NCBI GenBank assembly: GCA_017893485.1
Contig: CM030363.1
Span: 115,234,004 to 115,298,003 of the forward strand
Origin: Hemerocallis citrina
Taxonomy: Eukaryota > Streptophyta > Magnoliopsida > Asparagales > Asphodelaceae
Length of the DNA stretch: 64,000 nucleotides
Direction of reading: 5' to 3'
Below are positions 1 through 11,108 of this stretch, one piece after another; the stretch's first letter is position 1, and each line of letters begins with the position of its first letter. The notes below the pieces were generated by a model. It made no database searches and was not told the origin of the DNA. It was given only the letters and a program-made list of their open reading frames with translations. The translations under genes were made by a program, and so were the position numbers.

Positions 1-407
1 CACCCACTAAATCTAATTATATCCACTAAACCTACCCCTAATTTCACCCTGAATACTTGGACGGGACATGCCCCAAGCTTTTTTGCTTGAGATTAGACAA
101 CATGTCTCGTCTGAGCATTTTTTTTGTTTTTTTTTTTCCTTTCCAGACGAATCAGCCCGTCCGATCAAAAAAAAAAAATGTCAGACGAAACAAGTTGGCT
201 CGTCTGATCCCATTAAAAAATTCAAAAAAATTTTGGACAGAACATGTGTCGTCTCTTATAATTTGAGAATCGCAAAATTATTTCTCAAAAATGAGAAAGA
301 ACTGTAGCTATTTTGCCATAAAATGACAAAATAGCAAATGACTGCAGCAGCTCATTTCTCAAAAATGAGAAATTGACAAATATAGCAAACGATTATGGAT
401 GCTCTAA
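1..407. repeat. Partial MITE-like element, right portion
   Basis: Read in reverse complement, this begins TTTAGAGCATCCATAATCG followed by TTTGCTAT. That closely matches the left end of the element at 27376 (TTAGAGCATCGACTAAAG, then TTTGCTATT). Both contain short GACG/CGTC-bounded blocks separated by poly-A or poly-T. The left end lies outside the window, so size and target-site duplication cannot be read. The short ORFs here are low-complexity and not credible genes. Confidence 0.45.
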
Positions 408-738
408 AGAGACGTCTTTATTTGGAATAGAAAGACTGTCTACAGTAAAAGAAAATTTGGAGGAAAATATACGAAAAAAACGGAGTCTCTTCACACTGTC
501 CGCTTTGGAAAGGAAATCAGTGAAAGGGATAGATTTCAGGTATTAGTAATTTTGGAAGAATTAATGAGATTTCAAATTTTCAAATTTTCAAAATGAGAAA
601 TGCTTGGAGTCATTTCACTTGTACTAAATAAATATTGATGATGTGTTAATTTTTTACATGAAATCTAATTATCACATACATCAAATATATGAATAATCAA
701 ATAAAATAATTAATTTTAAAGATTTTTAAGCAGGTGAT
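408..738. other. AT-rich flank, nothing recognised
   Basis: No ORF, repeat or RNA gene could be recognised. The last five bases (734-738, GTGAT) are the left copy of the target-site duplication of the Tat element that starts at 739. The right copy is at 23901-23905. Confidence 0.6.
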
Positions 739-1320
739 TGTTGCTGCTGATTTTGGTGTGGGAGCAAACAGATAAATTTATGGATTCTTGGAGAAAACAA
801 TAAAGCAAACCTGTTGACCTGTTGAACTTCACCAATGTGTTGACTGGTTTCTTGCCACTGTCGTTGACCTGCAAAAAGTGCGAAATACCGGGATGGATCC
901 CGGCGACACACCCTCCGACGTTTTTGTCAGTAATCTGAATGATTATAAAAGAGCTTTAATTGGAAAAGTATTGATTACCTTCTTATGGTGGGGGGAGAGG
1001 GATTTTTATAGTCGCCTTTAGGGATCCGTTTCGCGATAAGAACATATCTCTACTTCCCGGTGTGAGTGGATAGAAGTGGTTAAGATCACTTCCTAGGGAT
1101 AATTATGAATCTGTTTCTTCTTTATCCTTCTGAACCGGTTTGTAACGGATTGAGACCCATACCCAGTAAGACAGATTCGTTTATGGGTTATTGGGCTTTG
1201 AAGAAAGACTCAGTTTCCATTTCAGACCCGTTTGTAGGTGAAATTACCATTTACCCCTGAGCTTTAAGATTCGTGTCCGATTCGAACGGTCCTGATTTAA
1301 TCCCATTTTTAGTAATATCA
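739..1320 (-). repeat. 3' LTR of element B (582 bp)
   Basis: It aligns over its whole length with 23317-23900. The inner end reads TAATATCA where the partner reads CCATATCA, one of many mismatches, so the two LTRs have diverged considerably and the insertion is older than element C. Confidence 0.9.
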
Positions 1321-1744
1321 CGAGCCCCCCACTCCTGGAGACTAAGTTCTACAGTCTTTGAGGAGTAGTTTTGTTATTCTAATAGCGTACGAGATTTTAT
1401 CGGTGTTCTTAAGGGAGTTCGGATCTTGCTCGAAGTGTAACGGTGTTATTCTGGGCTTGTAAAATGCCCAAAAATATCCTCGGAATTTTATGGATTTTTT
1501 GTGATTTTTCCAGATTTTTCTGAATTTTTCCTCATTTTCTTGAATTTTTTATTCATTTTCCGAATTAAATAATTAATTATTCTAATTTTATAATTATTAT
1601 TTTCAGAATTTTAAAATAATTTTCCGAATTAATAATTATTTTTAGAATTTTTTAATTAATTTTTTCTATTTTTAATTAATTTTTCAGATTTTTTTAATAT
1701 TTAATTCAAATAAATAATTAAATAAATAAATTAAATATTACCTG
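1321..1744 (-). other. Polypurine tract and AT-rich 3' noncoding region of B
   Basis: On the minus strand the bases next to the 3' LTR read GGAGTGGGGGGCTCG, a purine-rich tract that would prime plus-strand synthesis. The same tract abuts the 3' LTRs of elements A (22661-22675) and C (46307-46322). The rest is AT-rich, with ATTTTT/AATTATT runs shared with 46323-46745 in element C. No ORF is credible. Confidence 0.75.
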
Positions 1745-3110
1745 GACACGTGGCACATTTCTGGACGTCGATCATGATCAGATGACGCGCATCACAAAGA
1801 AGATCATTCTCTGAACACGTGGCGCGTTTCTTGACGTCGATCGTGTCGTGGCGCGAATTTTGAGACGATCTGACGGATCATGTGGCTTGGCAGTGTTTTT
1901 CTCCACATGTGCAGGTCGGTGCCCCGGTAGCTCGGCACCCGTCCTCGGATCTGGCCGAATGTTGGAGGTGACGCCATGTGGCATTTTTTTTTTCCTTTTT
2001 TTTTTCTTTTTCTTTTGCTATGTTCTTTCCTTCTCCTTCGTCTTCAACTCTTCTTCGCCTCTCCTCCCTTCTCCTTCGTCTCCTCCCTTCGGCGCCACCT
2101 CAACGAAGAGGGAAGCTCGACGTCGACATTGGAGAGGAGCTCAGCGGAGAGGAGTGGAGGTTGACGAGAGCTCTGTGGAGCTAGTGGAGGCTTGGCAAAT
2201 CTGAGCTCGACCGTGGAGCCTGGCTACGAGGAGTTTCGGAGCTCATCGAGGAGAGAAGGCCTCGGCGAGGAAGATGGAGCATGGTAGTTGGGTGTGGAGC
2301 CGGAGCTCGCGTCGTGGAAGGTGAGCTTGTTGACGAAGCTTCGACTGAAGTGGTGTAGAGCTCGGGGGAGCTCTTTCGAGGGTGCTCGTTGAGGAAGCTG
2401 AGCTCGATGAGTGGATGAGCTCGCGAAGGAGGCTGATGTTCGGCGACGTTTCAGAGCTCGACGAAGGGGACGTCGGCGTTCGAGCTCGGTTGCCGTGAGG
2501 GGTCGGCGAGGAAAGGAGGTGAGCTCGGCTGTGGGCGAGCTCGGTGAGATGGCGAGGGGAGCTCGAGCTTCGACGTTGGAGATGTGTGAGCTCGGGACTG
2601 GGTTCGGAGCTCAAGGTTTTGGAACAGGAGCCTTGTGGAGTTCGACGAAACCATGGAGCTCGTCGTCGGAGCTTCGAAGCTCGACGTTGATAGGGTGGTG
2701 CCGAGCTCGGGGATCGACGAAGAAGGAGCTCGAGACGCCCGAGCTCTTCATTGGAGCTGGCGATGGCGTTGGGTTCGGCCATGGCAGAGCTCGGAGCTCG
2801 TTGAAGAAGACTTCGACGAGGGGGGTTGGAGTTGTGACGGAGCTCGAAGAAGGAGATGATGGAGCTAGTCGGTGTGGAAACGAGAGGCTCGAGCTTAGAG
2901 AGGAGACGGGGTCGAAGCTTAGAATTGGGTTTTTGTTCCCTTGGTTTTTGGCGCCATAAGTCGAAGGAGAAGAAGGGGAGGAGAGAGGAGAGTTTTTTGC
3001 TCTGTTTTGGTTTTGGCGGGAACTCGGTTTCAGAAGGAAGAAGAGAGTGGGTTGCGGGTGTGGGTCACTAACGTGTTCAAACCCGACCCGTTAACCCCTT
3101 AATTCTTTTT
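1745..3110 (-). repeat. GAGCTCG-rich low-complexity module of B
   Basis: It opens with an ACACGTGGC motif, then a long pyrimidine tract near 1983-2060, then about 900 bp in which GAGCTC/GAGCTCG recurs every few tens of bases, and closes with a (T)GGCGCC...CCCGACCC segment. The same order of parts occurs twice in element C (46746-47770 and 47995-49340). The compositional bias leaves long open frames on both strands (Ser/Arg-rich on minus, Glu/Arg-rich on plus). They show no recognisable domain and I do not call them genes. Confidence 0.7.
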
Positions 3111-3799
3111 CCTCTTTATTTGTTGGCGAATCTGAGCCATTGATCTTGATTTGAGCACGGATTTTGAGGCATAATTTTTTGCCATCTTGCAGTTCGGTAG
3201 CTCAGTAGCTCGGATTTCAGATCCGAGCTACGTGGCTCAATCTGGACGGTTGATCACGATCATGGCGCGAATCACGAGGCACGGAGGCATGGATCACGAG
3301 AAAACGTGATTTTGTCGTTTAGTGGACACGTGGCGAAATCTAAGCCATCCATCAACCATTGGTGCGAACATCTGGACGATCTGATGGTCCAAGGAGCTCG
3401 GAGGGGTTTTTTCCCCAATACGGAGGTCGGTGCCCCCGGTAGCTCGGTGTTGTAGCTCGGTAGCTCTACGCTGTGGCTCGGGGGCATCTTTCTCCGAATG
3501 GGCACCTCGGTAGCTCGGCGCAGCTGTGTTGCGATCCACTTTTCCGGTGCTATGGAGGCCCGATCGGGGCGTGTGACCTCTCGTTTCGAAGCTAACTCGA
3601 AGATCTACAACTTCTCTTTAGGAGTGGGTTGAAGAATTACCCTTCTTCATGGTCAAAATATCCTCACAACATTCTTGTCTTCATAAAGTTGAGGAGTGTT
3701 TTGGTCTTCAGAATCTTCGAAGAGGAGCTCCACTCCTAGCGGCGAAGAAGATGGGCTAGGAAGATCCTCGTAAGAGCCATGAGAAGATCCATTCTTGGA
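3111..3799 (-). other. Conserved 3' noncoding segment of B
   Basis: It contains one degenerate unit of the 250-bp repeat seen in element A (20226-22230), with GTGGCGAAATCTAAGCC-type flanks, an ACACGTGG motif near 3328 and several 'AGCTCGGTAG' runs. The 3544-3790 part matches 50030-50300 of element C (TTTCGAAGCTAA, ACAACTTCTCTT). It is shared element sequence, not a gene. Confidence 0.6.
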
Positions 3800-4860
3800 G
3801 GTGAGTGCAAGGAGCAACTCTAGGGGAGAGTTTTGAGCTACGGACTCGTCAAGAAGAGGTCCGCTTTGGAGGCGAGCGGAGCGAAGAGCTTGGCTCTAGA
3901 AGAGAGCCATTTGGGAGACAAGTTTGAGGAGCAACTCTAGGAGAGAGTTGTGCTCCGAACTCGTCGAGAAGAGGTCCGCTTTGGAGGCGAGCGGAGCGAA
4001 GGGCTTGGCTCTAGGAGAGAGTCATTTGGGAGACGAGTTTGAGGAGCAACTCTAAGGGAGAGTTTTGAGCTCCGAACTCGCTTAGAAGAGGCCCACTCGG
4101 AAGGCGAGTGGGATGAAGGGCTTGGCGGTAGGAAAGAGCCATTTGGGAGACAAGTTTGAGGAGCAACTCTAGGAGAGTTGTGCTCCAAACTCGTTGAGAA
4201 GAGGTCCGCTTTGGAGGCGAGCGGAGCGAAGAGCTTGGCTCTAGGAGAGAGCCATTTGGGAGATGAGTTTGAGGAGCAACTCTAGGAGAGAGTTGTGCTT
4301 CGAACCCGTTGAGAAGAGGTCCGCTTTGGAGGCGAGCGGAGCGAAGAGCTTGGCTCTAGGAGAGAGTCATTTGGGAGACGAGTTTGAGGAGAAACTCTAG
4401 GAGAGAGTTGTGCTCCGAACTCGTTGAGAAGAGGTCCGCTTTGGAGGCGAGCGGAGCGAAGAGCTTGGCTCTAGGAGAGAGCCATTTGGGAGACAAGTTT
4501 GAGGAGCAACTCTAGGAGAGAGTTTTGAGCTCCGAACTTGTTGAGAAGATGTTCGCTTTGGAGGCGAGCGGAGCGAAGAGACGAGTTTGAGGAGCAACTC
4601 TAGGAGAGAGTTGTGCTCCGAACCCATTGAGAAGAGATCCGCTTTGGAGGCGAGCGGAGCGAAGAGCTTGGCTCTAGGAGAGAGCCATTTGGGAGACGAG
4701 TTTGAGGAGCAACTCTAGGAGAGAGTTGTGCTCCGAACTCGTTGAGAAGATGTCCGCTTTGGAGGCGAGCGGAGCGAAGAGTTTGGCTCTAGGAGAGAGC
4801 CATTTGGGAGACAAGTTTGAGGAGCAACTCTAGGGGAGAGTTTTGAGCTCCGAACTTGTT
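3800..4860 (-). repeat. 115-bp tandem array, type I (about 10 units)
   Basis: GGAGCAACTCTAGG recurs at 3811, 3926, 4043, 4160, 4273, 4388, 4503, 4591, 4706 and 4821. Spacings are 113-117 bp, with one shortened unit of 88 bp. Each unit carries TCCGAACTCGT and GGCGAGCGGAGCGAAG blocks. Two related units are present in element C at about 50300-50535. Confidence 0.92.
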
Positions 4861-5480
4861 GTCTAAGTGATATAATCAACGGTTGTGGGAGCAGTTCCGA
4901 ATGGCAAACCACTTCTTACTCGCTTATGAGCAAGTAGTCGAAGCGGAGTCGAGCCAAGTGTTGGACTCCGAACTCGTCGTTTAAAAGAGAGGATCAACGG
5001 TTGTGGGAGTAGTTCTGAATGGCGAACTACTTCTTACTCGCTTATGAGCAAGTAGTCGAAGCGGAGTCGAGCCAAGTGTTGACTCCGAACTCGTCGTTTA
5101 AAAGAGAGGATCAACGGTTGTGGAAGCAGTTCCGAATGACGAAGCACTCCTTACTCGCTTATGAGCAAGTAGTCGAAACGGAGTCGAGCCAAGTGTTGGA
5201 CTCCGAACTCGTCGTTTAAAGAGATTCAACAGTTGTGGGAGCAGTTCCGAATGACGAACCACTTCTTACTCGCTTATGAGCAAGTAGTTGAAGAGGAATC
5301 GAGCCAAGTTTTGGACTCCGAACTTGTTGTTAGAGGGGGTTATCGAGTTGTAGGAGCAATTCCAAATGGTGAGCTGTCCCGCCCTTACTTGTTTGCAAGC
5401 GGCTAAAGCAACGACGAACCAAGTGTTGGACTCCAAACTCGTTTTTTGAGCTTAGTAAGTTGTGGGAGCAGCCATGTAGG
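4861..5480 (-). repeat. 115-118-bp tandem array, type II (about 5 units)
   Basis: The motif GTTCCGAATGGC and its variants fall at 4894, 5012, 5129, 5244 and 5359. The unit shares TCCGAACTCGT with type I but is otherwise different. On the minus strand it is the same repeat as the array after pol in element A (15069-15800) and as 50535-51000 in element C, so it sits downstream of the coding region in all three elements. After it (5481-5599) comes the AATAAAA-containing segment that follows gag. Confidence 0.92.
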
Positions 5481-5599
5481 AGAAGTTGGACTCTGAGCTC
5501 ACCATTTAACGAATCGTAGATGTGACTCGAAGAGATAGAGATGAAGCAAGAGCAATAATTTTCAATAAAAAAATGCTAAGTTTTATTGAGATAAACTAA

Positions 5600-6555
5600 G
5601 GTACTGTTCTTTTTTTTACCTCTTATAAGAGGTAAGAGATTTACAGTAAGAGCCTCTTTTTGAGGTGTTCTTTTTATATAAAAATAACCTCTTAGAAGAA
5701 CCTCTTATAAGACATTTCTGTTCTTTTTTCACCTCTTACAAAGAGTCTATATTGCCCCAAAGTCTATATTACCCCAAAGTATAAAAATAGTGAGATGAAG
5801 AACAAGAAAAGAAGGAAATTTGAGATTGAATGTGGCGTTCCAATAAACTGTATATAAAAAAAAGAAAAAAAAAGTTAATTAATAAGGAATACATCACAAT
5901 CCTCAGAAGGTATGCAAAGGTTGGAGGCGACAATTTTATCAGTGCAATACAACCTCAAAAACACTATAGAGGGAAGTCAAATATACTGCATTAATATAAT
6001 ATAGATAGTAGCTGCTTTTAAACGTCTAAATCATTTACTTACGTATGATGCTGAAATGAATGTGTATCTACACTTCTAAATCAATTACTTATAATTGACA
6101 GGTCCCATCTAAAGTAAAATCAGCAACATTGAATTCAAAAATATTCGAGGCGAGCCAAGAAGTGGCAGTTAGATTGAAGAAGCCATGAATTACAAATAAT
6201 CAAAACATCTAGATGGAATCCTATGATAACAATTGTGATTCTAACAGCCACTGCTGTGCCCTTTGAAAAGAAAACAATGACATAAGTAAAGTATAAAAAT
6301 AGTGAGATGAAGGAAATTTGAGATTGAAATTAGTAACAATTATAATATAGACTTTGGGGTAATATAAACTTTTTAAGTGATAGAAGTCTTATAAGAATTT
6401 GAAAGAGGCTACTAGAAGTCTTTTAGGCTTAAAAGAGATTTTGGAAAAAATGTCTTATAAGAGGTAAAAAAAAGAACGCTTAAAAACTCTTATAAGAGGT
6501 GGACCACCTCTTACAAGAGGTAAATTGCTTATAAGAGGAGAAAAAGAACACTACC
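5600..6555. mobile_element. PIF/Harbinger (Tourist)-like MITE, 956 bp
   Basis: Ends are GGTACTGTTCTTTTT and, inverted, GGTAGTGTTCTTTTT. The flanking bases are TAA on both sides (5597-5599 and 6556-6558), and joining the flanks restores the sequence found uninterrupted in element C (AACTAAGTGGC). A 3-bp TAA duplication with GG-starting inverted repeats is typical of PIF/Harbinger. The subterminal regions repeat CCTCTTATAAGAGG palindromes. There is no transposase ORF, so it is non-autonomous. A short sequence (GTATAAAAATAGTGAGATG) occurs twice inside. Confidence 0.88.
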
Positions 6556-6586
6556 TAAGTGGCCGCTTCAATAGGGCGAGCCATTA

Positions 6587-8482
6587 TTACATGCTAGTGG
6601 CCGGATTACAAGCATCGGCCTTATTGAAAATCAAGATCCTACTTCTACGATAAGGTGAAGACCTCTTGGGAGGAGCTGGGTTCTCCCTCCATTGGACCTC
6701 CTTGGATGAGGTGGAAGACGGCCCCAGGTTCTGAGTCTTGAAGCTCGGCGGGCCTCTCTGTTCGTTTGTAGGCTCCTCAGGGGGGAAGCTCGGCCCCATC
6801 TTTTTGGACGAACTTGGTCAGGTGTTCCTGCTGTATGAGTTCTTCGATCTCCTTTTTGAGAGTCCGACAATCATCCGTATCGTGGCCGTGGTCCATGTGA
6901 AAGCGGCACCACTTATCCTTGTTCATCTTCTTGCCAAGGGTATTCATTCTAGGAGGAGCGCAGAGTAGTCCTTCCTTGTCCACCTCCATAAGAACTTCTG
7001 ATATATTAGCAATGAGGGGGGGGGGGGTGAATTTCTCAAAACGAGGAGTCGGGCGGCGCTGGCCATTGCCGTCCCTCTGGAGTTTTTGGGACCCCTCTTC
7101 GCTCATATTCTTCCGTTTGTTTCTAGAAGATGATTTCTCAAGAGTAGGGGGGTGAGAGCCTCTTCCACTCGTATGTACTTCTCCACCCTAAGTAGGAGTT
7201 CTGAGAAGTTCCGAGGAGGCTTCTTGGCAAGGGACGCCCTGAGGTTGGCATTAGTGACGTTGCGCTGGAATGCAGCAGAGGCTACTGATTGGTTGAGGGA
7301 GAAAATGGACTGGGCTTCGGCGGTGAAGCGTCGAACGTAATCCCTTAGGTGTTCACCCTTTCTTTGGTTGAGGGTCACCAGAGATACACTTGTTTTCTTG
7401 GCCCGGCGGCTACTCACGAAATGAGTAAGGAAGAGCCCTTCGAACTGATCGAATGAGAAGATGGAGGCCAGGGGCGAGTCGAGAGTACCATTCTCTCGCA
7501 GGCCCCTTCAGCGTAGCAGGGAAGATCTTGCAGAGGAGGGCGTCTGAAGCATGGTGGATCATCATGAGAGTTTTGAAACTCTCTATGTAATCCGCAGGGT
7601 CCGACTCCTCGGTATACGACTCGAAGTGAGGCGGCTTGAAGTTTTCTGGGACGGGGGCCTCCATGATAGTGCGGGAGAATGGAGGCTTGCTCGGACGGAG
7701 GTTTATCGCCCGTTGCTCTTCTTCCCTGTCAATTCGGCCGAGGCGCCTCTCCATCTCGTGGAGACGACGGTAGACTGAGTCTTCTCTTCGATCATATCTT
7801 GCCGAGCCCTGGGACTCATCTTCGTACGAGGGTGGACTGGGGCTGCGGTGATGGTAGCTTGGAGATGGACGAGGACTGGGAGTGTGAAGGCGGTGGCTCC
7901 TAGTTGGCTCAGGAGTAGGTGGCCTCTAGTCGTTATTTGGGGCGATATTGAGAGCCCGTAAGACTGCCGCTTGGAAGTCTTGAACAACTGCCCTTGTGAC
8001 TAGTGCCTCTCCAGCTTGGCGGGCCCTATGTGTGGCTCGGTTTACTGGAGAATGAGTTCTCCGCTGATGACGCTGAGGGGACTCTTTTCACCTCCTCCGG
8101 GGGACGGGATCTTCTGGTCCTCGGTCGGCGGGGGGTGCGGACTCTTGAGACCCCTGGGTGCTCAGGTTGATGGACTCCCTCAAGTGCTCGCCATCCATTC
8201 AGGCGAGTTCGGAGGTCGACCCCCTTTTGGTGATCGGTAATCACTTGACGGAGATCCCGCTCGAGAGGGCTTTGAGAAGCCATAGATTCAACCAGAGGAT
8301 TGTGGATCACGACATGGTCCTAAGGAGGACGTTGCTTTGGACGACTCCAACGGGAGCCCCCCTGGGCAGCCCCCCGAGACCCTGGAGGGGCCTGTTGAGG
8401 AGGGGCACCTTAAGCTGGAGGAGGGGGAGGAGGAAGAGAAGTGGTTCTTCGGCTGGAGACCGCTGCCTTTCCCTTTTCTTTT
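6587..8482 (-). pseudogene. gag: gag of element B (frameshifted)
   Basis: Successive minus-strand frames spell a Tat-type Gag: an Arg/Ser-rich N-terminal part (8310-7703), then the Retrotrans_gag core with PPHFESYTEESDP and PATLKGPAREWYSRLAP (7754-7410), then FTAEAQSIFSLNQ (7417-7103), then a zinc-knuckle-like tail WCRFHMDHGHDTDDC (7106-6777). Gag packages the RNA into virus-like particles in the cytoplasm. The reading frame changes several times, so no full-length protein can be made from this copy. No protease or RT follows. The order and residues match element C's gag closely. Element A interrupts the leader just upstream at 8487. Confidence 0.88.
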
Positions 8483-8487
8483 GGATG

Positions 8488-9053
8488 TGATATGGCTAAA
8501 AATGGGGTTAAATCGGAACCGTCCAAATCGCGTATGAATCTTAAAGCTCAGGGGTAAAAGGGTAATTTCACCTACAAACGGGTCTGAAATGGGTACTGGG
8601 TCTTTCTCCAAAAGCCCAATAACCCACGAACGGATCCATCTCAACTGGGTGCGGGTCCCAACCCGCAAGGAACCCGGTCCAGCAGGGTAGAATTAGGGTT
8701 TATGGTTATACATAATCAACGGCCCAGATTCGCTCTATCCTTTCACTGGGAATTAGGGATCTTATCCCGAAACTGGTCCCTATGGCGGCTATAAATACCC
8801 CCTAACCCCCTTCACCATTAACAGGTAATCAATCTTTTGCCAGTAAAAGCTCATTCATAATCTCTCTGATTACCGACTTGAGCGTCGAAAGGTGCATCGC
8901 CGGGATCAATCCCGGTGTTTTGCACTTTTTGCAGGTTAATGGCTGGAGATCACGGTCAAACTCCGGCGGAAAGGTTTCAGGTTTGACTATTCGATATCCC
9001 AAAGAATCCACAAATTCTATCTGTTTGCCCCCACACCAGATTTAGCGGTAACA
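8488..9053 (+). repeat. 5' LTR of element A (566 bp)
   Basis: It starts TGATATGGCTAAAAATGG and ends AGCGGTAACA. It holds a TATA box (TATAAATA, 8790-8797), and the transcript would start shortly after. A polyadenylation region is expected in the TTTTGCAC-TTTTTGCAG part near 8918. It aligns with 22676-23238 at high but not perfect identity (for example CGCGTATGAATC versus CGAGCACGAATC). Confidence 0.92.
8790..8797 (+). promoter_or_regulatory. TATA box in the 5' LTR of A
   Basis: TATAAATA in the context GGCGGCTATAAATACCCCC. The 3' LTR has the same box at 22979-22986. Equivalent minus-strand boxes occur in element B (TATAAAAA, 23588-23581) and element C (TATAAATA, 53413-53406), each at a similar place in its LTR. 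Confidence 0.7.
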
Positions 9054-9056
9054 GAT

Positions 9057-9074
9057 TGGCGCCGTCTATGGAAA
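9057..9074 (+). other. Primer-binding site of element A
   Basis: TGGCGCCGTCTATGGAAA starts three bases after the LTR. Elements B and C have TGGCGCCGTCTGTGGGAA at the same place, so A carries two substitutions. This is the site where a host tRNA 3' end would prime minus-strand DNA synthesis. Which tRNA is used was not determined. Confidence 0.8.
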
Positions 9075-9123
9075 ACACGAATAGCAATCCTTCCTCTTTC
9101 CTTAGTTAAGATCACCTCCTGCC

Positions 9124-11102
9124 ATGCCTCCCCGTAAGCTGAGATTCAAAGGGTCCAACCGTGGACCCACTCCTCCTCAACCACAACAGGAGGTCCCCTC
9201 CAAACCGTCCAGCCGCAGAGGCAACTCCCACCACAACCTGATCAGCCCCCGCAGCTAAACCAACCTCCTATTCAGAACCTTCAATCCCAAAGGGCTCCGC
9301 TCGGGCCCCAGAATGCCGGCACAGGGGCCTCTCGTCCCAACCCTCAGAAGCAACCTCCTCATCGAGACCACATCTCCGTACACAATCCTTCTACCGATTC
9401 AATGGCATCTCACAACCCCCGGCCTTCCGAAGACCTCCGCAATACCCTCCTCAACCGGTAGAAAGAAGAGGACCTTCACCACCGTTTGGATGAAAGGCGG
9501 GCCCGTGAGGGAGCCTCCCGCCCGGAACGTCCAAATGACCGATCTCCTCGTCGTCGCGACCACAGGAGGTCCCCTCCTCCCAGGGGGCGGAGAGAGTCCC
9601 CTGAGTACCATCGAAGAAGACATCGTTCTCCCGCTGGTTGGCAGCCCTCGAGGGATGATAACGGACCTATCACCCGAGCTGAATTCCAAGAGTTCCAGGC
9701 TACAATCCTGCAGGCCCTCAACCTCCGTCCGAACAACAACAATGCTCAGAGGATCCCCACTCCTCCTCCGGCCCAAAGTCCTCGCCATCGGTCCTTAACC
9801 CCTCCTCGAGCTTCGAGTCACCGCCATCACAGTCCTCGCCCTTCCCCTAGCAACCATCGCCGAACTACGCGCTCCCCTTCTTATGAAGACGAGTCCAGAG
9901 GCTCGCTTGGCTATCGTCGAAGGGACGATGCGGTCTACCGCCGTCTCCACGAGATGGAGAGGCGCCTCGCCCAACTGGATAAAGAGGAAGAGCTGAAAGG
10001 AAAGACCCTCCGCCCAAGCTAACCCCCCTTCTCTCGAACAATCATGGAGGCGCCCGTTCCAATAGGCTTCAAGGCCCCGCAGTTTGAGACTTACTCTGGG
10101 GAGTCAGACCCCGTGGACCACATCGAAAGCTTCAAGACCCTTATGTTGATCCACCAAGCTTCCGATGCTCTATTGTGCAAAACCTTCCCAGCTACTCTCA
10201 AGAGTCCGGTCCGAGAATGGTACTCTCGTCTTGCCCCATCCTCCATATTCTCCTTTGAACAATTTGAAACCCTCTTCGTCACCCACTTCGTGAGTAGCCG
10301 CCGTACCGAGAAGACTAGTATTTCGCTACTCTACTTCAGTCAGAAGAAGGGTGAGAAGCTGAGAGATTATGTGAAGCGGTTTACTGCGGAAGCTAGGTCC
10401 ATTGCCTCCCTCGACCAATTGGTCGTCGCTGCAGCCTTCTAGTCAAACATCCTTAACTCAAGCCTTCAGTCCTCCCTAGCTAAGAAACCCTCGCAAAACT
10501 TCTCCGACCTTCTTCTCAGAAGCGAGAAGTATATCCGGGCCGAGAAAGCTGAACATCGCCCAACTTTTGAGGGGTCTTCCTCTGGGACCAAGAGAAAGGC
10601 AGCTGAAGAAGAGGGAGCTAAGAAGCTCCAGAAGGACAACGGGGGCTAGCGTCGCCCCGCCTCCCAGATTTGAGAAGTTTACCCCTCTTAACGCCAACAT
10701 TTCTACCATTATCATGGAGGTTGAGAAGGAAGGAGTTCTATCTCCTGCCCCGAAGATGAATACCCCAGCAAGAAGAGGGACAAGGAAAAGTGGTGCCGAT
10801 ATCATCGAGACCACGACCACGACACCAACGACTGTCGGGCCCTGAAGAATGAAATTGAGGCCCTCATCCAGAGAGGGCAGCTATATAAGTTTGTGAGAAA
10901 GGACCGAATTGATCTTTCTCCACCTCCCAGGGGGGCTAACAAGCGTCCCGAAAGGCGCGACGAGACTCCCGAGTTTGAAGAGGAACGCATCTTGCATCTC
11001 ATTCATGGAGGTCCCATGGGAGGAACCTCCAACTCTTCCTGGAAGGCTTTCATACGAGAAGTCAATTCAGTTCATGGCATACCCCCTCCCAAAGGCCTCT
11101 GA
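9124..11102 (+). pseudogene. gag: gag of element A (stops and frameshifts)
   Basis: The first ATG (9124) gives MPPRKLRFKGSNRGP and then runs out of frame. An Arg/Ser/Pro-rich section follows (9486-10022, ending at a stop where element C reads on), then the Retrotrans_gag core with FETYSGESDPVDHIESFKTL and PATLKSPVREWYSRLAP (10044-10442, ending at a TAG). The C-terminal section follows in other frames (SEKYIRAEKA, PPRFEKFTP, and a degraded knuckle near 10790-10850). Gag would form the particle that packages element RNA. At least four breaks are visible. The closest intact comparison in the window is element C's gag. Confidence 0.88.
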
Positions 11103-11108
11103 GTCCCG

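Noticed and set aside
2243..3071. Long ORFs on both strands (179, 182 and shorter codons) in the GAGCTCG-rich region
   Set aside because: Composition-driven: stop codons are rare in GAGCTC repeats in all frames. No domain, and not conserved in frame between B and C.
6738..7903. Plus-strand ORFs opposite element B's gag (and 51238-52820 opposite element C's gag)
   Set aside because: Shadows of the conserved minus-strand gag. The protein similarity is all on the minus strand.
9313..9798. 161-codon plus-strand ORF and 129-codon minus-strand ORF
   Set aside because: Alternative frames of the Arg/Ser-rich part of element A's gag.
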